Source: Chromera velia
Lineage: Eukaryota; Sar; Chromeraceae
Direction of reading: 5' to 3'
DNA length: 22,429 nucleotides
Assembly: GCA_018398765.1 (NCBI GenBank)
Contig: JAHBMJ010000493.1
Span: 1 to 22,429 of the forward strand
Notes under the pieces: model-generated
What the model was told of the DNA's origin: nothing
Database searches by the model: none
Seen by the model: the letters and a program-made list of their open reading frames with translations, nothing else
Part shown: positions 1-10,972 of the stretch, in pieces
Numbering within the stretch: the first letter of the stretch is position 1
Layout of the letters: every line of letters begins with the position of its first letter
Position numbers and translations under genes: made by a program

Positions 1-1946
1 TATCAAATCTCTCGAAGTATTGCGCGAATCAACTTCACAACATGGATCAATACATGCATGCTCTCCGTATGGATCAATACATGCATGCTCTCCGTCATGC
101 CTCCAGCCGCGCTGCCCCGATAAGCAACGCCGCGGCTCGGGACCGGCCGAGTTGGGCCGACCACTGCACGCTCGCCGCCGCCTCTCTATAAGTGGCTGAT
201 TACACATGTAACTAGTGGCAAAATATTTATACTAAGATGAACTTTGAAAGCAAAAAGCAAAACGTCTACATTTACGCTACGATTCATGATCAGGTATTTA
301 TGATTTCAAAACCTATAGGCTTTGAGTCTGTATAGAATTGAATTGAAGTCTGGATTAAAGTCGAAACATACATCATACATGTTTTTGACTAAGTTTTCCA
401 TATTATTCCATATAACTTGAAAATTACGGATTCTATTATAAAGTTGGTGATCTATAGTTGGTGATACCTTTAATCATGCAACCTATCTCAGCTAGTAGGC
501 TATCTAAATGACTCCGATATAAAAATGTGTTCTGTGGAGTCCTACCCTATGGCGCCACCCTTTGAGCCTTCGCATACGCCATGACTGAGTGAGCCCGCGT
601 GCCGACGCCACGTTCTGCCGCCGCGCTTATACGCAGTCTGCCTGTACGTATCGCACTCGAAGCTCAACGTATGCATACAAGTCTACGTTTGGCCTCAGTC
701 TTTAGCAATATGTTGTCTGAGCAACAGCCTACGGCAGGTTTAAGTTGAAGTCAGCCGAAGTCATTGAATTTCTAGTTAAACCCTAGGTTAAACCTATAGA
801 GTCGGATTCATGTGGAGTCGAAAGAAGTCTGAAGACAAAGCTTGATAGAACCTCTTAGAGTCAAAGTAAGATTGAGACCTCGTTTACATGAACCTGTAAG
901 GTGTTGCTTGAGTTAGTGTTGCTCACGTTCCTTCTCTAGATCTTCCCCAGGGTTCTTGTCCTCGCTTTACCTTCTGTCTGGACGCCATAAGGTGGCTGGA
1001 CAGGAGGGACAAAGCAGTTCAATATATAATATAAATATATCACATGTATACACGCGTGATGAGGATTGTTCTCCATCTCACTCCGTCGATGTCTACTCAA
1101 ATAACATGAATTTTTGCACCATGCAAGTCGATCTGTTGTCTTGCGAAGCTAGTTGCGAAGACACAATCAGTATAATGAACACATACTCGAATCAATTGAA
1201 CCAATCAACCAGAGAGGCTGAAGCAGTTGAAAAATCGGCGTAAATAGGATTTGTTCCCCCGGCTGTTTCTGAGCCCTCTACATGCACAGGCATGCCCAGC
1301 TAACTTCCACTGTGACTATTGAGGATGATCTCACGTACTATTCAAAAATCAAAAACCTCCCTTTGGCAGGATAAACACCGACCCTGTGAACACGAAATGG
1401 ACTGTATGCACATTGCAGAAAGAAATAGGATTGTCTGCCTGTCCTTCGAACTCGAATGCGAGGATCGAGGATTCCTGTCGGCCCCCTGAGGGCCAATTCG
1501 GAACTCACTGTATCTCTCTGCAGTATTGCGCATGCACCTACAGCCGGTTCCACGTTCACTCACAAGCTGAAGGTCTGTTTCTTGAACGCACACGTCGGCC
1601 CAGTCGAGCAAATTTTTCTCACGCTTTCTGTCTTTTATGTGCTCTTTCCTATGAACTAGTACACAGAAACTGAGTAGCTTCAAACAAGAGTTTCCACTCT
1701 TTTTCAAATTTTTGCGTGAAATAATAAATCTGAGAGTCCCACACCCATGCAACTGCAATGATCTCTACTCTGTCGTTGGTGAGGAAAGCCGTCCCCTCCC
1801 CTCCAGCTGGCGTACCCTTTTCCGGCATTATGCTGGCGGTCGGGAGAGCCGGGCAAAAAGAAGAGATGATCAACTTGATTGCCCGATTGAGCAAACACGC
1901 TTTCTTTCGACCTCTCTCTCGAGAGGGCATTTGGCTGCCTTCACTG
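1..1946. other. Intergenic region, no supported gene
   Basis: No reading frame here resembles a known family. Positions 1-180 and 540-680 are GC-rich patches. Positions 190-540 and 700-900 are AT-rich with many short GAGTC/GAAGTC words. An open frame at 956-1243 (95 codons) begins with TTG, has no homology I can see and no clear splice borders, so I do not call it. From about 1250 to 1946 the sequence is the 3' flank of the minus-strand lipase gene. A short telomere-like word AAACCCTA lies near 777 but is not repeated. Confidence 0.6.
42..95. repeat. Perfect 27-base tandem duplication containing TGCATGC
   Basis: Positions 42-68 are repeated without mismatch at 69-95. Each unit contains ATGGATCAATACATGCATGC, and so one TGCATGC core (55-61 and 82-88). 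The repeat may extend beyond the left edge of the window, which I cannot see. Confidence 0.95.
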
Positions 1947-2256
1947 TCAGAAGCTGCTGACCAACTGCATGACTGTCTTTGTTATTCCCTCTAACCTCCC
2001 TGAGACTTCACGATTGAACGAGAAGGTGTGCTCCAAAGGATCTAGAAGGAACCTCGTGTTCTCGTCTGCACAGAGGATTTTGACCTTCGGGTCGAACTCC
2101 TTCTCTGCGGCCTCTCGGGAGATCATCGCGTTCCACAGGTACACTGCCATGTACTGGTAGGCAGTGGCGGAAGGGTGGAAGCAGTCTAAGTGGGAGAGAA
2201 AACTTGCCTGCACACACACACACACACACACACTCTCTCTCACACACACACACACA

Positions 2257-2297
<41 letters not shown>

Positions 2298-2801
2298 CAC
2301 ACAGAGAGAAGGCCAGTTGATAGAATGAGTGTGCATCTGAAGTGTGTTAATCCATGCAAACTACTGGGGCAGAAAGACATTGACAGACAATTTCAATAAG
2401 CGTGAGTAAAGCGGGAGAATGGGAGGACAATAAACGCACCGGCCGACCCTTTTGGCCTCCTTCCCTCCTACCAGTGCTGCGTGATGCTTGCAGATAAACA
2501 CAACCTGTATGCCTCGGCGATATAAGCAACGCCCTCTCTGCCTCTCTCTCACTCTCTCTGTCTCTGTCTCTGTCTCTCTCCTTTTCTCTCTTCCGCTTTG
2601 TCACCCCTCTTGACGGACGTCAAAAACATCGAGGTCCATTTTCCGAAGTGCAGGATTGACGTTCACACCGAAGTCCTCCTCTTCCTGGAATTCTGCAGCC
2701 ACGTCCCTGAGTACCCTATTGTACCTGATCACCGTCTTGTCCATGCCCTCACGTAGTTTGTCTCCTGAATTGAGACCCCCGCAGGAACACATACACAGAC
2801 A

Positions 2802-2851
<50 letters not shown>

Positions 2852-4583
2852 CAGATAGATACGTAATTGCATCCGGAGGGGGAGAGAGAGAGAGAGAGAC
2901 AGAGAGACAGACAGACAGAGAGGCAGAGACAGAGACAGAGACAGAGACAGAGACAGAGACAGAGACAGAGACGGAGACAGAGACAGAGACAGAGACAGAG
3001 ACAGAGACAGAGACAGAGGCAGAGGCAGAGACAGACAGAGCAGAAGAGCGCGGGAGAATCAGAGAGGAGGAAAAACAAAAAGCAGGTCAATTGTTCGTGG
3101 CACTTCAGGTAGAAGAATTCACGCGGATACAAAAAACACAAGCAGTTCAGAGTACCACAAAAACAGAGCTCACACGAAACCCACAGGCCCGAAAAACACG
3201 AGAGCGAAGAAGGACACTCACTCTTCTTTTTCGTCCCTTCTTCTGCTGACCGAAGCTGCGAGGGAGGAATCCGCAAACGCACTCCATGGGAAAGATTCGG
3301 TGGACGTTCTTGCAAAAAGTCGACTTTTTGGAAAGTGAGTATACCTGCAGACGTCCACAAACAGGTCGGAAGGTATCCCGGCCACTTTTTCGCGGAGTGA
3401 CAGGTGCAAGGGAGCAAAGAGGGACGAAAAAGGAAGAGAGAGAGGGAGAGGGAGAGAGAGAGAGAGGGACGAACCGTCGAAACGGATACAAAGGACTAAA
3501 AACATGCTGATAGACACAGAGAGAGACAGAGGGAAGCACTGAAACGAATTCAGACCAAAGACAGCGCATGTGCAGAAAGAACACCTTCTATTCATATATG
3601 TGCATGCTTCAAAGTCCTCCTACTCACCTGGGAGACCCTGAAGAGTTCCACAAGGTTGACTAGAGACTTCGGGAATGCCTTTCTGAGTCTCATCAGCACG
3701 TCTGTCAGGTACTGTTTGTAGTCTTCTGGGGAGGTGCCCTTCAGAATGCAGGAGAAGCACAGGTCGTTGAAACCAATTAGGATGTTGCTGCACGCAGAAG
3801 TTATCCGAAAACATAGACAGACGCTCTTTGTATGCGACGTTTTGCATCAAAGGTTTTATACAAGCCACGTATTCATGTGTGTCGAAAACGGAGAACGAGA
3901 AGCTTTACCGCATACCTGCATTTGAAGTGGACACTTGAATCGATTGATGCCCCCTCGTCTGCATCTCATTCTAGACTTCAGAAATGTTTGTGAAGATTGT
4001 CTTCGCCTTGAACACTCATTCTGGCACTGATAAACTGACATGACTTTCCAGCCTTTCAGTGCTTCTCTGTATTCCTCCTTTTTGCTCTGCTGTATGAGGT
4101 AAGTGACTTGATCTTCTAGGTTGTTGACCATTGCGCCTGCCTGTGCAGAGTTGAGCCGGTCCATCTCTGGATGGTAATTTGCGGGACAAAAATACCCAAA
4201 GCAGACCTGCAAACATAAAAAACCACGAAGGCACACAAACACACACACAGGGAGATCTTCAAACAGGCAGACAGGTAGGGGGACACGCAGGCGTATCCTG
4301 ACCGAAAGGTTTGGTGGTTTCTGTCCGCGGAAGAAAGACTAACTCTACGGCTGCTGCTTCAACAGCAAATTTAAGTATGAAAAGTGATCGACTGCCACGA
4401 AGCAAGCGATCATTGCCAAGCAAGCAGCCCATGCATACGTGCAGGCAAAGCAAAAAGACTGAATCATGATGCAGGGTCCAGACCAACCTCCACAAAGTGG
4501 TGGCCCCTCGACTGTCCGGAAAGTCTGGGGGAATAATGTTTGATGATGTTCGAGACTGTCGTGACGTTGAAGTCTCCACCTGC

Positions 4584-4656
<73 letters not shown>

Positions 4657-4663
4657 GAGGGGG

Positions 4664-4715
<52 letters not shown>

Positions 4716-5312
4716 CCCCCCTCTCTCTCCCTCTCTCTCTCTTGTGTGTGTATGTGTGTGTGTGTGTGTGCGTGTGTGTATGTGCGCGCGCTCGCGTGTC
4801 CGCGTGTTTATATGTGTCTGATGTGTGAAAGGGAGATAGAGACTGCGTCCTCATGCTTCAGATCCCACTATTGAGCATTGATCACTTTCCAATCAAGAAC
4901 AAGGGTTCAGCGGACATGCTTATTAATCACATCCCTTCCCACAGAAATGCATTTTTGGAAGCATTTCAATGTGTTACGCACCTGCAGTGAATGATCGCCC
5001 TCTGTACTCCTGTAGGTTGGACATTCGGAATCCTGCTGTGACGCTGTCACCGAGGGAAATGAACGCAGAGATGTCTGAGGGGTGCAGGTCCCTCACATTC
5101 CTGGGTACATGGTTGGCTTCCGTAGGGGGACAGTGCTCATGAGAGTGAGAGTCCGGAAAGTGGTCGGGCCACGGTCCTTCATCTATCTGTCCCCCAGAGA
5201 GCTCTGAGGGCAGTTTGGAGGTTTTGGGCAGAAGTGCAGATATCAGACTGGCGCCCTCGATAGAAGGGGGAAGAAGTGTAGAGAGAAGAGTCAACAAACG
5301 GACGTGCGTCAT
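1947..5312 (-). CDS. PLB1-like: Secreted GDSL-family phospholipase B1-like lipase, 7 exons, 416 aa
   Basis: Exons in coding order: 5312-4982, 4579-4488, 4206-4040, 3787-3628, 3344-3251, 2764-2619, 2207-1947 (stop). They total 1251 nt with consistent phases. Translation starts at ATG 5312; the open frame extends upstream only to a TTG. Residues 1-22 look like a signal peptide, hydrophobic around RLLTLLSTLL. The GDSL blocks are split over exons: SLGDSVTAG (Ser90), AGGDFN (110-115), VINILIGFNDLC (Asn204) and LDCFHPS (Asp338, His341). That supplies the Ser-Asp-His triad and the oxyanion Asn. Order and spacing follow single repeats of animal phospholipase B1, including GWKVI before GFNDLC and CVC after it. 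The expected role is hydrolysis of phospholipid or lysophospholipid acyl esters outside the cell or in the secretory pathway. The exon 5 donor (GTCAGC) and exon 6 donor (GTCCGT, or GTTTTT nine bases earlier) are the least certain junctions. Family membership is strong; the substrate is inferred. Confidence 0.87.
2211..2306. repeat. CA/CT/CA/GA compound microsatellite in lipase intron 6
   Basis: CA runs (2211-2232 and 2241-2258) flank a short CT block, followed by a GA run to about 2291. Read in the gene's sense direction this is (CT)n then (GT)n, ending four bases before the TGCAG acceptor of the last exon at 2207. It therefore also serves as that intron's pyrimidine tract. Confidence 0.95.
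2532..2592. repeat. CT/GTCT-rich tract in lipase intron 6
   Basis: An imperfect CT and CTGTCT tract. In the gene's sense direction it is GA/GACAGA, placed soon after the exon 6 donor. It is the approximate reverse complement of part of the tract at the other end of the same intron. Confidence 0.85.
2797..3030. repeat. CA, GA and (GACAGA)n microsatellites in lipase intron 5
   Basis: CA/GA at 2797-2847, then GA and a long near-perfect GACAGA hexamer array from about 2881 to 3030. In the sense direction the whole tract is CT/GT and lies upstream of the TTCAG acceptor of exon 6 (2764). Open frames through it, such as runs of alternating Arg-Gln or Glu-Thr, are repeat artefacts. Confidence 0.95.
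4583..4790. repeat. GACA/CA, CT and GT compound microsatellites in lipase intron 1
   Basis: On the plus strand the order is (GACA)n 4583-4614, (CA)n to 4652, (CT)n 4675-4741 interrupted by a C9 run, and (GT)n 4743-4790. The CA and GT blocks are reverse complements within one intron. The GACA edge lies next to the exon 2 acceptor at 4579. Confidence 0.95.
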
Positions 5313-5751
5313 TTTTGGAGTCCTCTCTTGCTTGGAACCGATTCTCAAGAAAAGCTGCCTGCCTTCAGATGTGCCAGTGAAAATCGGTGCGCCGCTTCAG
5401 AAAATTTGGCAAAGGACTCAGGATGGATTCGCATCCGTTCTTGGATTGCTTGAGATGCGTTCAGTCCGGTTCGCATGCATTTATTGTAGGCAACTCTACT
5501 GGGGCAAATGTTGTGTCACTCTGATGGAATAGAAGCAAGATAATCTCAACTCAGAGAGCAGTTGTAGGCCATTCTGGTTTCAATGGATTTGACCATTGGC
5601 CGGTCTTTCATCGACTGGAAAGCTCCGAGCAATTCTGACAGTGATGTAGCATAGACGGGATGTGTTGGAGAGACGGCGGCATGCCTGCATGCATGCGTTT
5701 CAAAGACGTATACGTGCATGGGTCCTTTGATGTCCTTTGTCTTACAAGTTT

Positions 5752-5775
5752 GTTCGCGCGCATTCGCGCGCGAAC
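5752..5775. repeat. Perfect inverted repeat, 10-base arms, 4-base loop
   Basis: GTTCGCGCGC at 5752-5761 is exactly reverse-complemented at 5766-5775 around the loop ATTC. It lies about 440 bases upstream of the lipase ATG, at the border between GC-rich and AT-rich DNA. Confidence 0.95.
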
Positions 5776-6361
5776 GGTAAGTAATGGAAAAGTTTGTCAG
5801 CAGGTCGGCTAAGTTCGAGGAGGGACACTCAGATTTTCATCGGGCGAAGATCGCTCAGCCTATAGCTCGGCCTAGCTTTTAATCCAAAACGGGTCCAAAA
5901 GCTAACCTTGTGTTGCTAAAGCCATTTTAATGTTTTTAAAAAATAAAACTATACTATTTTAAGATTGGGTTCTACATTGGGGTAGATTTAGAAAATCATA
6001 CTTGTTTTTCCAATTTTTTAATTTCTAACAAATAAACTAGCTTATATGTCTTCACTTCCCAGTTTTTTTTAATCATGGGTTTAATCTATTTGAAATCTCT
6101 AGTGAAATCTCTACTGGTTTGACAAGCTATATCAGCTGCTATGACAAGCCAGTTGGTAAGAAGTAGTAAAAAGATGCTTGTCAGAGAGAAAAACTCCTTA
6201 ATACTCCTTAAATGGCCTCATGGATGCATGTTCTCTCTTTCTCTCTGGTGCACGACCTGCCGTTCCTTCCTTCTCTACATCTCGATTCTTGGTACGAACG
6301 TTCAGTACGGTTTCGCTCAGAGAGCCTGTCTCTCCCAGCCACTCTCCTTCACCCCTTCCAG

Positions 6362-6363
<2 letters not shown>

Positions 6364-6401
<38 letters not shown>

Positions 6402-6408
6402 TCGCTCC

Positions 6409-6451
<43 letters not shown>

Positions 6452-6494
6452 TGTATGTGTGTGTGCGTGCGTGTGTGTGTGTGAGAGAGAGAAA
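6364..6494. repeat. (CT)n(GT)n compound microsatellite
   Basis: CT repeat 6364-6397, then imperfect CT, then a GT run with TATG and GCGT interruptions to about 6482, ending in a short GA block. Intergenic. Confidence 0.95.
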
Positions 6495-7170
6495 GGTGCG
6501 CGAATCGTGACAAGCAAATGCGATAATGAACAGGAAGCATCACCGGGTCATGCAACAGGAGAAGGGGGGCTTCAGCAAATGACGAATTCTTTTGATTCAG
6601 TTGGGATGAGCACCGCAACAAATGCGCAACTGAAGAAAGAATGTAACCCCCTTCCTGCCTCGTACACAGGAGAATTAAGGAATGAATGTTCAAAAGGAGA
6701 CCTTGCGGGCAGACGGGCAAGAGAACCTGCGCAGTCCTGCTCTGCACGGAGCTCTGTCAAGCTGGAGCTGTGGGGTGAAGGAGCGCATGTTAGAAAGGAG
6801 GTGAGCCAGACAGGCGGTCTGGTAGGCAGGTAGGAACCAGGTACGATACACGCAAGCCAAAGTGAGAGGGATGACCCTTCAGATAGATCGATTGGTTGAT
6901 GGATGGATGAAAGGGAAGATTCGGTGTATGCTGAGATCATGGACGACAACGCTTGAATCTCCCGAAAAACTCCCCTTTCCTCCTCATTCCTCCTCCGCAA
7001 CCGTTCCCATGCATCCTGTGATCCCTCTCTCACTTCGGCTCACGTCAACCGATCACGAAGAAGTTCGAGAAAAAGATCAGTCAGTCTCTTTTCCGTCTTG
7101 CAGCCCTTTCATTCCCCGGCCCCTCCTCCTCCATGTTCCATTCACCCACACCCTTCCCCCCTTTCCCCCC

Positions 7171-10068
7171 TCACTGCAATCCAAAGCTGAGAGTTCGGAC
7201 CTCCAGAGGTTCCATCAGAGAGACGAGCACGAGGGTCGGGTTGTCTGCAAACTCGGGCACGCACACGCACAGAGGGAGGCCCCCGGGGTTCTCCTCCGTC
7301 CGCTCGCCGGCGCGTTTGACTGAGAACTCTTTGGAGTTGCCTGCATAGCGTCAGACGGACAGGCACAAAGAGGGAAAAACAAAGTGTATGAGAGACAGAG
7401 AGATAAATATACGGTCAACTCTTCTGCACCAGACAACAAAAAAATCAACCAGACAAGCACGAGGTCGACACAACCTCGTCCTAGGTACCCTGCGCTTGGC
7501 CAAATTATTGCATCCTGCTCTTATTGACACACGTTTCACTGATCCCTTTCAAATGTCAATTTGGACAGCCCAAAACTTTGCACACCCGCTTTCACATCAT
7601 GAAACCATTTTTCTTCCTTGACCCCCCGAGAACGAATCACGCACGAAAACCGCAAACACACAGAAACCCACACACCGAAGCGCAAACATCCACGCACACA
7701 CACACACACACACACACACAGAAACACACGGAGGGAGGAAGGGAGGGAGGGTGGGAGACGCTGAAAAAGAAACAAATACCGAACATAGTGTGGAGTAGAG
7801 ACTCTCATGTATGCACTCCTGCACAAAGCCCTCAAGCTTTCCGCGAGACGTTGCCCTGACTGACCCTCTCTCTGCCTGTCTACTTGCTTGCCTGTTTGCC
7901 CACTGACCTGAGAAGATCACATGTGGGGCTGGGGGTGAGTCCTCTTCCTCGTCTCGGTCTCCTGCCCCCCCCAGTCCTCCCCTCATGGTGGCTGTGGGGG
8001 CCCTTGTAGACGCCGAGGCACTCACCTTCTCCCTCATCATCGTGTCACCCACAGGAATGGCCAGGGGGTCGGCGATGGTGAAGGGGTAGCACGGGAGCGT
8101 GTCGGGTGCTGTGGGGGCGAGGTGGCGTGCGTGTGCGAAGGTCTCCAGGCACTGACACTCGTCTGCCGCCTCAGAGAAGGCGAGGCCGTCAGAGAGAGGT
8201 TGCCCGGAAGTGCCCAGGAAGGAAACTCCACCGACCTGCAGGAAGAAGGTACAGGCGTGCAAAAAGAGAAATTGCGGGAAAACTTATTGGTCCAGAAAGG
8301 AAAGAAGGTCAGGCAATCCAGACTTTCAGAACGAGGGAAGCGGAGGAAGGAAGCACTTGACACAAAAGCAGGGAAACAGGTAGAGACGAAACACAATACA
8401 CAAAAATGAAACGCTCATGAACAACACAGGAGAAATGATGAAGAACGAGAGGAAACACCCGAGCTTACTGCAAGATGACAATTATGCGACTCCACAACTG
8501 CGACATCTATTGTTTTCTTCATCTCTTACTATCCTCTCTACTACTGGCCCAAAATACCGGTCTATTGTTCTGTCTCCCTCACTGACTACCGATCTGTCTG
8601 TCTGTCTGTCTGGTCACCGTGCTTGGTCTTCACTGTCAACTTGTTCTCCTGCATTCCACCATGACGCAGACGGACGCACCTCAAAATGGAAGGGGTTGGT
8701 GACGCCAGTCAGGGCGGCGTTCTTGGCGGCAGTGGGGAACAGAGAGGGGTGGATAGGCTGCTGCGGAAGGAGAAAACCCGAGGGGTCACCTTCCCCAGGC
8801 ATCAGGTCAACAGGGATCACACTCGCCAGCTGCATAGACAACACACACACACACAGAGAGACAGGCAATTTAAGAGAAAACAAAAAGCTGAGGTTAACAA
8901 ATAACCGTTACAGCGTTACCGTTTCGAAGAGAAGACCTGCCGCTCCAATTTGGGATTCTCAGCGGATTTTTTCGACGGACCACCCCCAAACTACACACAC
9001 ACCGTCTTGCAACAAGCGTGCTTGAGACCGTGACATGGACTCTGTGTTTCATGTAAATATGCACATATTCGTGCACATATACTCCAAAGTAAACCCTCTC
9101 CCCCCCCTTCCGACCTGCGAGATGAAAGCGTCTGCCTCCTTCAGCATCTCCTTCTCGTTCGCAAAGGCATCGGCTGCCGAGGGCCCCTTCCCTGCCCCCT
9201 GAGGAGGTTCTGCAACCATGGCGGCAGTCCTCTGGGAGACAGGCGAGGGCTCACCAAGGATATTGCCGCAAATCACCAAACGCACAACGTCCGCGGAGAG
9301 CTCGGGAGAGGCGCAGGTGCCAAAGAGGAAATCGCGCAGAAGGACTAGCGGTTGCATCCTCAAAGAGGGACAGCCGAGGCGGAGGCCAGACACAAAAGCC
9401 ACAAAGGGCGGGCGGGGAGGGGTGGAGGCGGTCACCTTGGGAAGGGGAAGGGGGATGGGAGCGCCTGCGAATGTCCAGTCTGAGACTTTGAAGTCGCCAC
9501 TGTCTGTCAAGGCACCCCTGACTGCGATGACACAACCAGTCAGCAGCTTTCTCTGCAATTCTGTGCCTTCACTTGAGAGCCGCACTCGGGAAGTTTCATC
9601 CTCGAGTGCGATGTAGTCGTCAGGGGAGAGGAAGGATTTTCTCGGAATGGCTCCGACACTCTCTTTCGATTTCTGTGCGAGAGAATCGAACACAGAGGGT
9701 TTCAGAGTCATGTTCTTGTACGTTGTGCCGATAATGACACATTCCATGTTAGGGTGAGCTTCAAGAATTCGGGGAAGAAAGCGCTTTTCAGGGAGATCAG
9801 ACCACTTCGCCTGTGCCGTCTCCATGACATCCTTCCTCAGTGTGTGCAGACGGATGTAGTAGACTTGGGAGTACTGCTGCGTGTAGGTGCGGTGCTTTAG
9901 GTAAAAGCGGGCGCTGAAATTTTGAAATTCAGAGGCTCTTCTGACGATCGTCTGGGCTCCTTTTCCGTTCTCCCCCTCCTGCTCTTCTTCAAAAGACGAA
10001 GGCTTCTCCAATCCAACGGGGGCCTGAAGGAATTCTGTGGGCCAGTCGGAAGGAAAATCGATGCCCAT
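7171..10068 (-). CDS. POLD2: DNA polymerase delta small subunit (POLD2/p50), 4 exons, 533 aa
   Basis: Exons in coding order: 10068-9115, 8829-8680, 8235-7908, 7340-7171 (TGA). They total 1602 nt with matching phases; ATG at 10068. The protein is the non-catalytic B subunit that bridges the polymerase delta catalytic subunit and the other accessory subunits in the nucleus. It has an OB fold plus an inactivated calcineurin-like phosphodiesterase fold. Landmarks: QQYSQVYYIRL near residue 90, IPVDLMPGEGDPS (323-335), LPQQPIHPSLFP, SFLGTSGQ, APTAPDTLPCYPF and HVIFSGN (the last Gly codon is split across intron 3). The C-terminal exon reads LCVCVPEF and ends GLQ. It is longer than the human protein (469 aa), partly because of an in-frame insertion of about 40 residues (roughly 431-470, bases 7929-8048) between PLAIPV and APHVIF. 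That segment could instead be a 120-base intron. Identification is very secure. Confidence 0.95.
7693..7752. repeat. (AC)n plus GGAG/GGAAG-rich tract in POLD2 intron 3
   Basis: An AC run at 7694-7720, then a purine-rich GGGAGGAAGGGAGGG stretch. In the sense direction it is pyrimidine-rich followed by GT. It lies in the middle of the 567-base intron, about 350 bases from the acceptor. Confidence 0.9.
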
Positions 10069-10972
10069 CTTTGATCAGTTCGGTTCGGCAAGAGATCTTG
10101 GACAGATTGATATAAAAGTGCAGCTTTCAAAGTAATGGCTGCGCACCACCACTTCTTTCCTGAGTGAACGCGGAAGACTGAATTCGACGCAACTGCGTCC
10201 TCTCGAAAGGAATTACGAGACGCTTGTCTGTTGCAACTGAAAAGGTTGCCAGCCAATCTTCACAGGGGCTATGCAGTCCTGGCGGAATCAGCACCGGAAC
10301 GAACTCACCTTTGGGTATATACTCTTTTTCGGACAGTTGTATGCAAGAATTAAGCTGTTGGATTCCCTTCTGTTCAATTTATGAACAGTTTCGATGATCA
10401 GGCCACTCAGATCGAGTTTCCGTCGATATATATCGGCGTCGGCGCGCGTCGCCCTGCATGTGGGCCGGCCGGGCCGTGTTCAAAACGATCGATCAGCGCG
10501 CCGCCGCACTACATGCATGCTTGACTGCATGACTAACACGAGAGCAACTTTTGCGTACACCAAAGCTTTTTCCTCTTAATTCGAAACGACAGGCATGCAA
10601 ACCCCGACTTCAATTGATTACTGGACTTCATAGATCAGAACCGTTCGACCCCGGGCACGTCCTCTCCTCGAGTCAGCCGATTTGTTTCTTCGGTTTCTTT
10701 TGCTTCCGCTCGATCTCGTGGCTTGTACGTTGCCACGGATCGGACCTTGGTCGCCCTGTGAACGTGCTCTGTTGGTTTTCCAGAGGGTCGACTGCTTGGG
10801 TTCACATGTCCCTGAGAGCACACGAGCTTGACAAAATACTCCAAAAGATCGTTGTTCAAATACGTCTGTGAAGGAATTAACGCACTCGAAAAACCGCCGA
10901 AGTAAAATTGACGTATCCTGCCAAGGGAAACAAAAGATAAGGGACGGTCAAGTACCGTTTTTTTTTCACAAA
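10069..10972. promoter_or_regulatory. Divergent intergenic spacer between POLD2 and the orphan gene
   Basis: The 904 bases between two start codons facing apart must hold both promoters. Visible elements: a TATA-like GGGTATATAC near 10314; a perfect 12-base palindrome CGATATATATCG at 10424-10435 inside a GC-rich patch (10436-10505); and a TGCATGC at 10514-10520, about midway between the two ATGs. Which of these is used, and for which gene, cannot be told from sequence. No gene is supported inside the spacer. Confidence 0.5.

Larger units (their letters stand above)
5313..7170. other. Intergenic region between the lipase 5' end and the POLD2 3' end
   Basis: Holds the lipase promoter region (not resolvable), a TGCATGCATGC element at 5686-5696, a GC-rich hairpin at 5752-5775, an AT-rich island from about 5865 to 6135, a microsatellite at 6364-6494 and the 3' flank of POLD2. 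Open frames crossing the microsatellite (for example 6141-6833 plus) are low complexity and show no family. I see no gene. Confidence 0.6.

Noticed and set aside
770-800. Telomere-like AAACCCTA word
   Set aside because: Single copy, not arrayed; too little to call an interstitial telomere.
956-1243. 95-codon frame in the left AT-rich region
   Set aside because: Starts with TTG, no recognised domain, no codon or splice signal that sets it apart from chance.
3219-3227. GTGAGT and GTGTCC as alternative donors for lipase exon 5
   Set aside because: GTGAGT breaks the frame with exon 6. GTGTCC keeps the frame but adds a Lys/Arg-rich segment; GTCAGC at 3250 gives a smoother family match.
2656-3249. 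Long plus-strand frame rich in Glu-Thr repeats, and antisense Cys-Leu frames
   Set aside because: Produced by the GACAGA microsatellite in lipase intron 5; similar frames arise from every dinucleotide tract in the window.
6141-6833. 230-codon plus-strand frame crossing a CT/GT microsatellite
   Set aside because: Low-complexity core, no family resemblance on either side of the repeat, no splice support.
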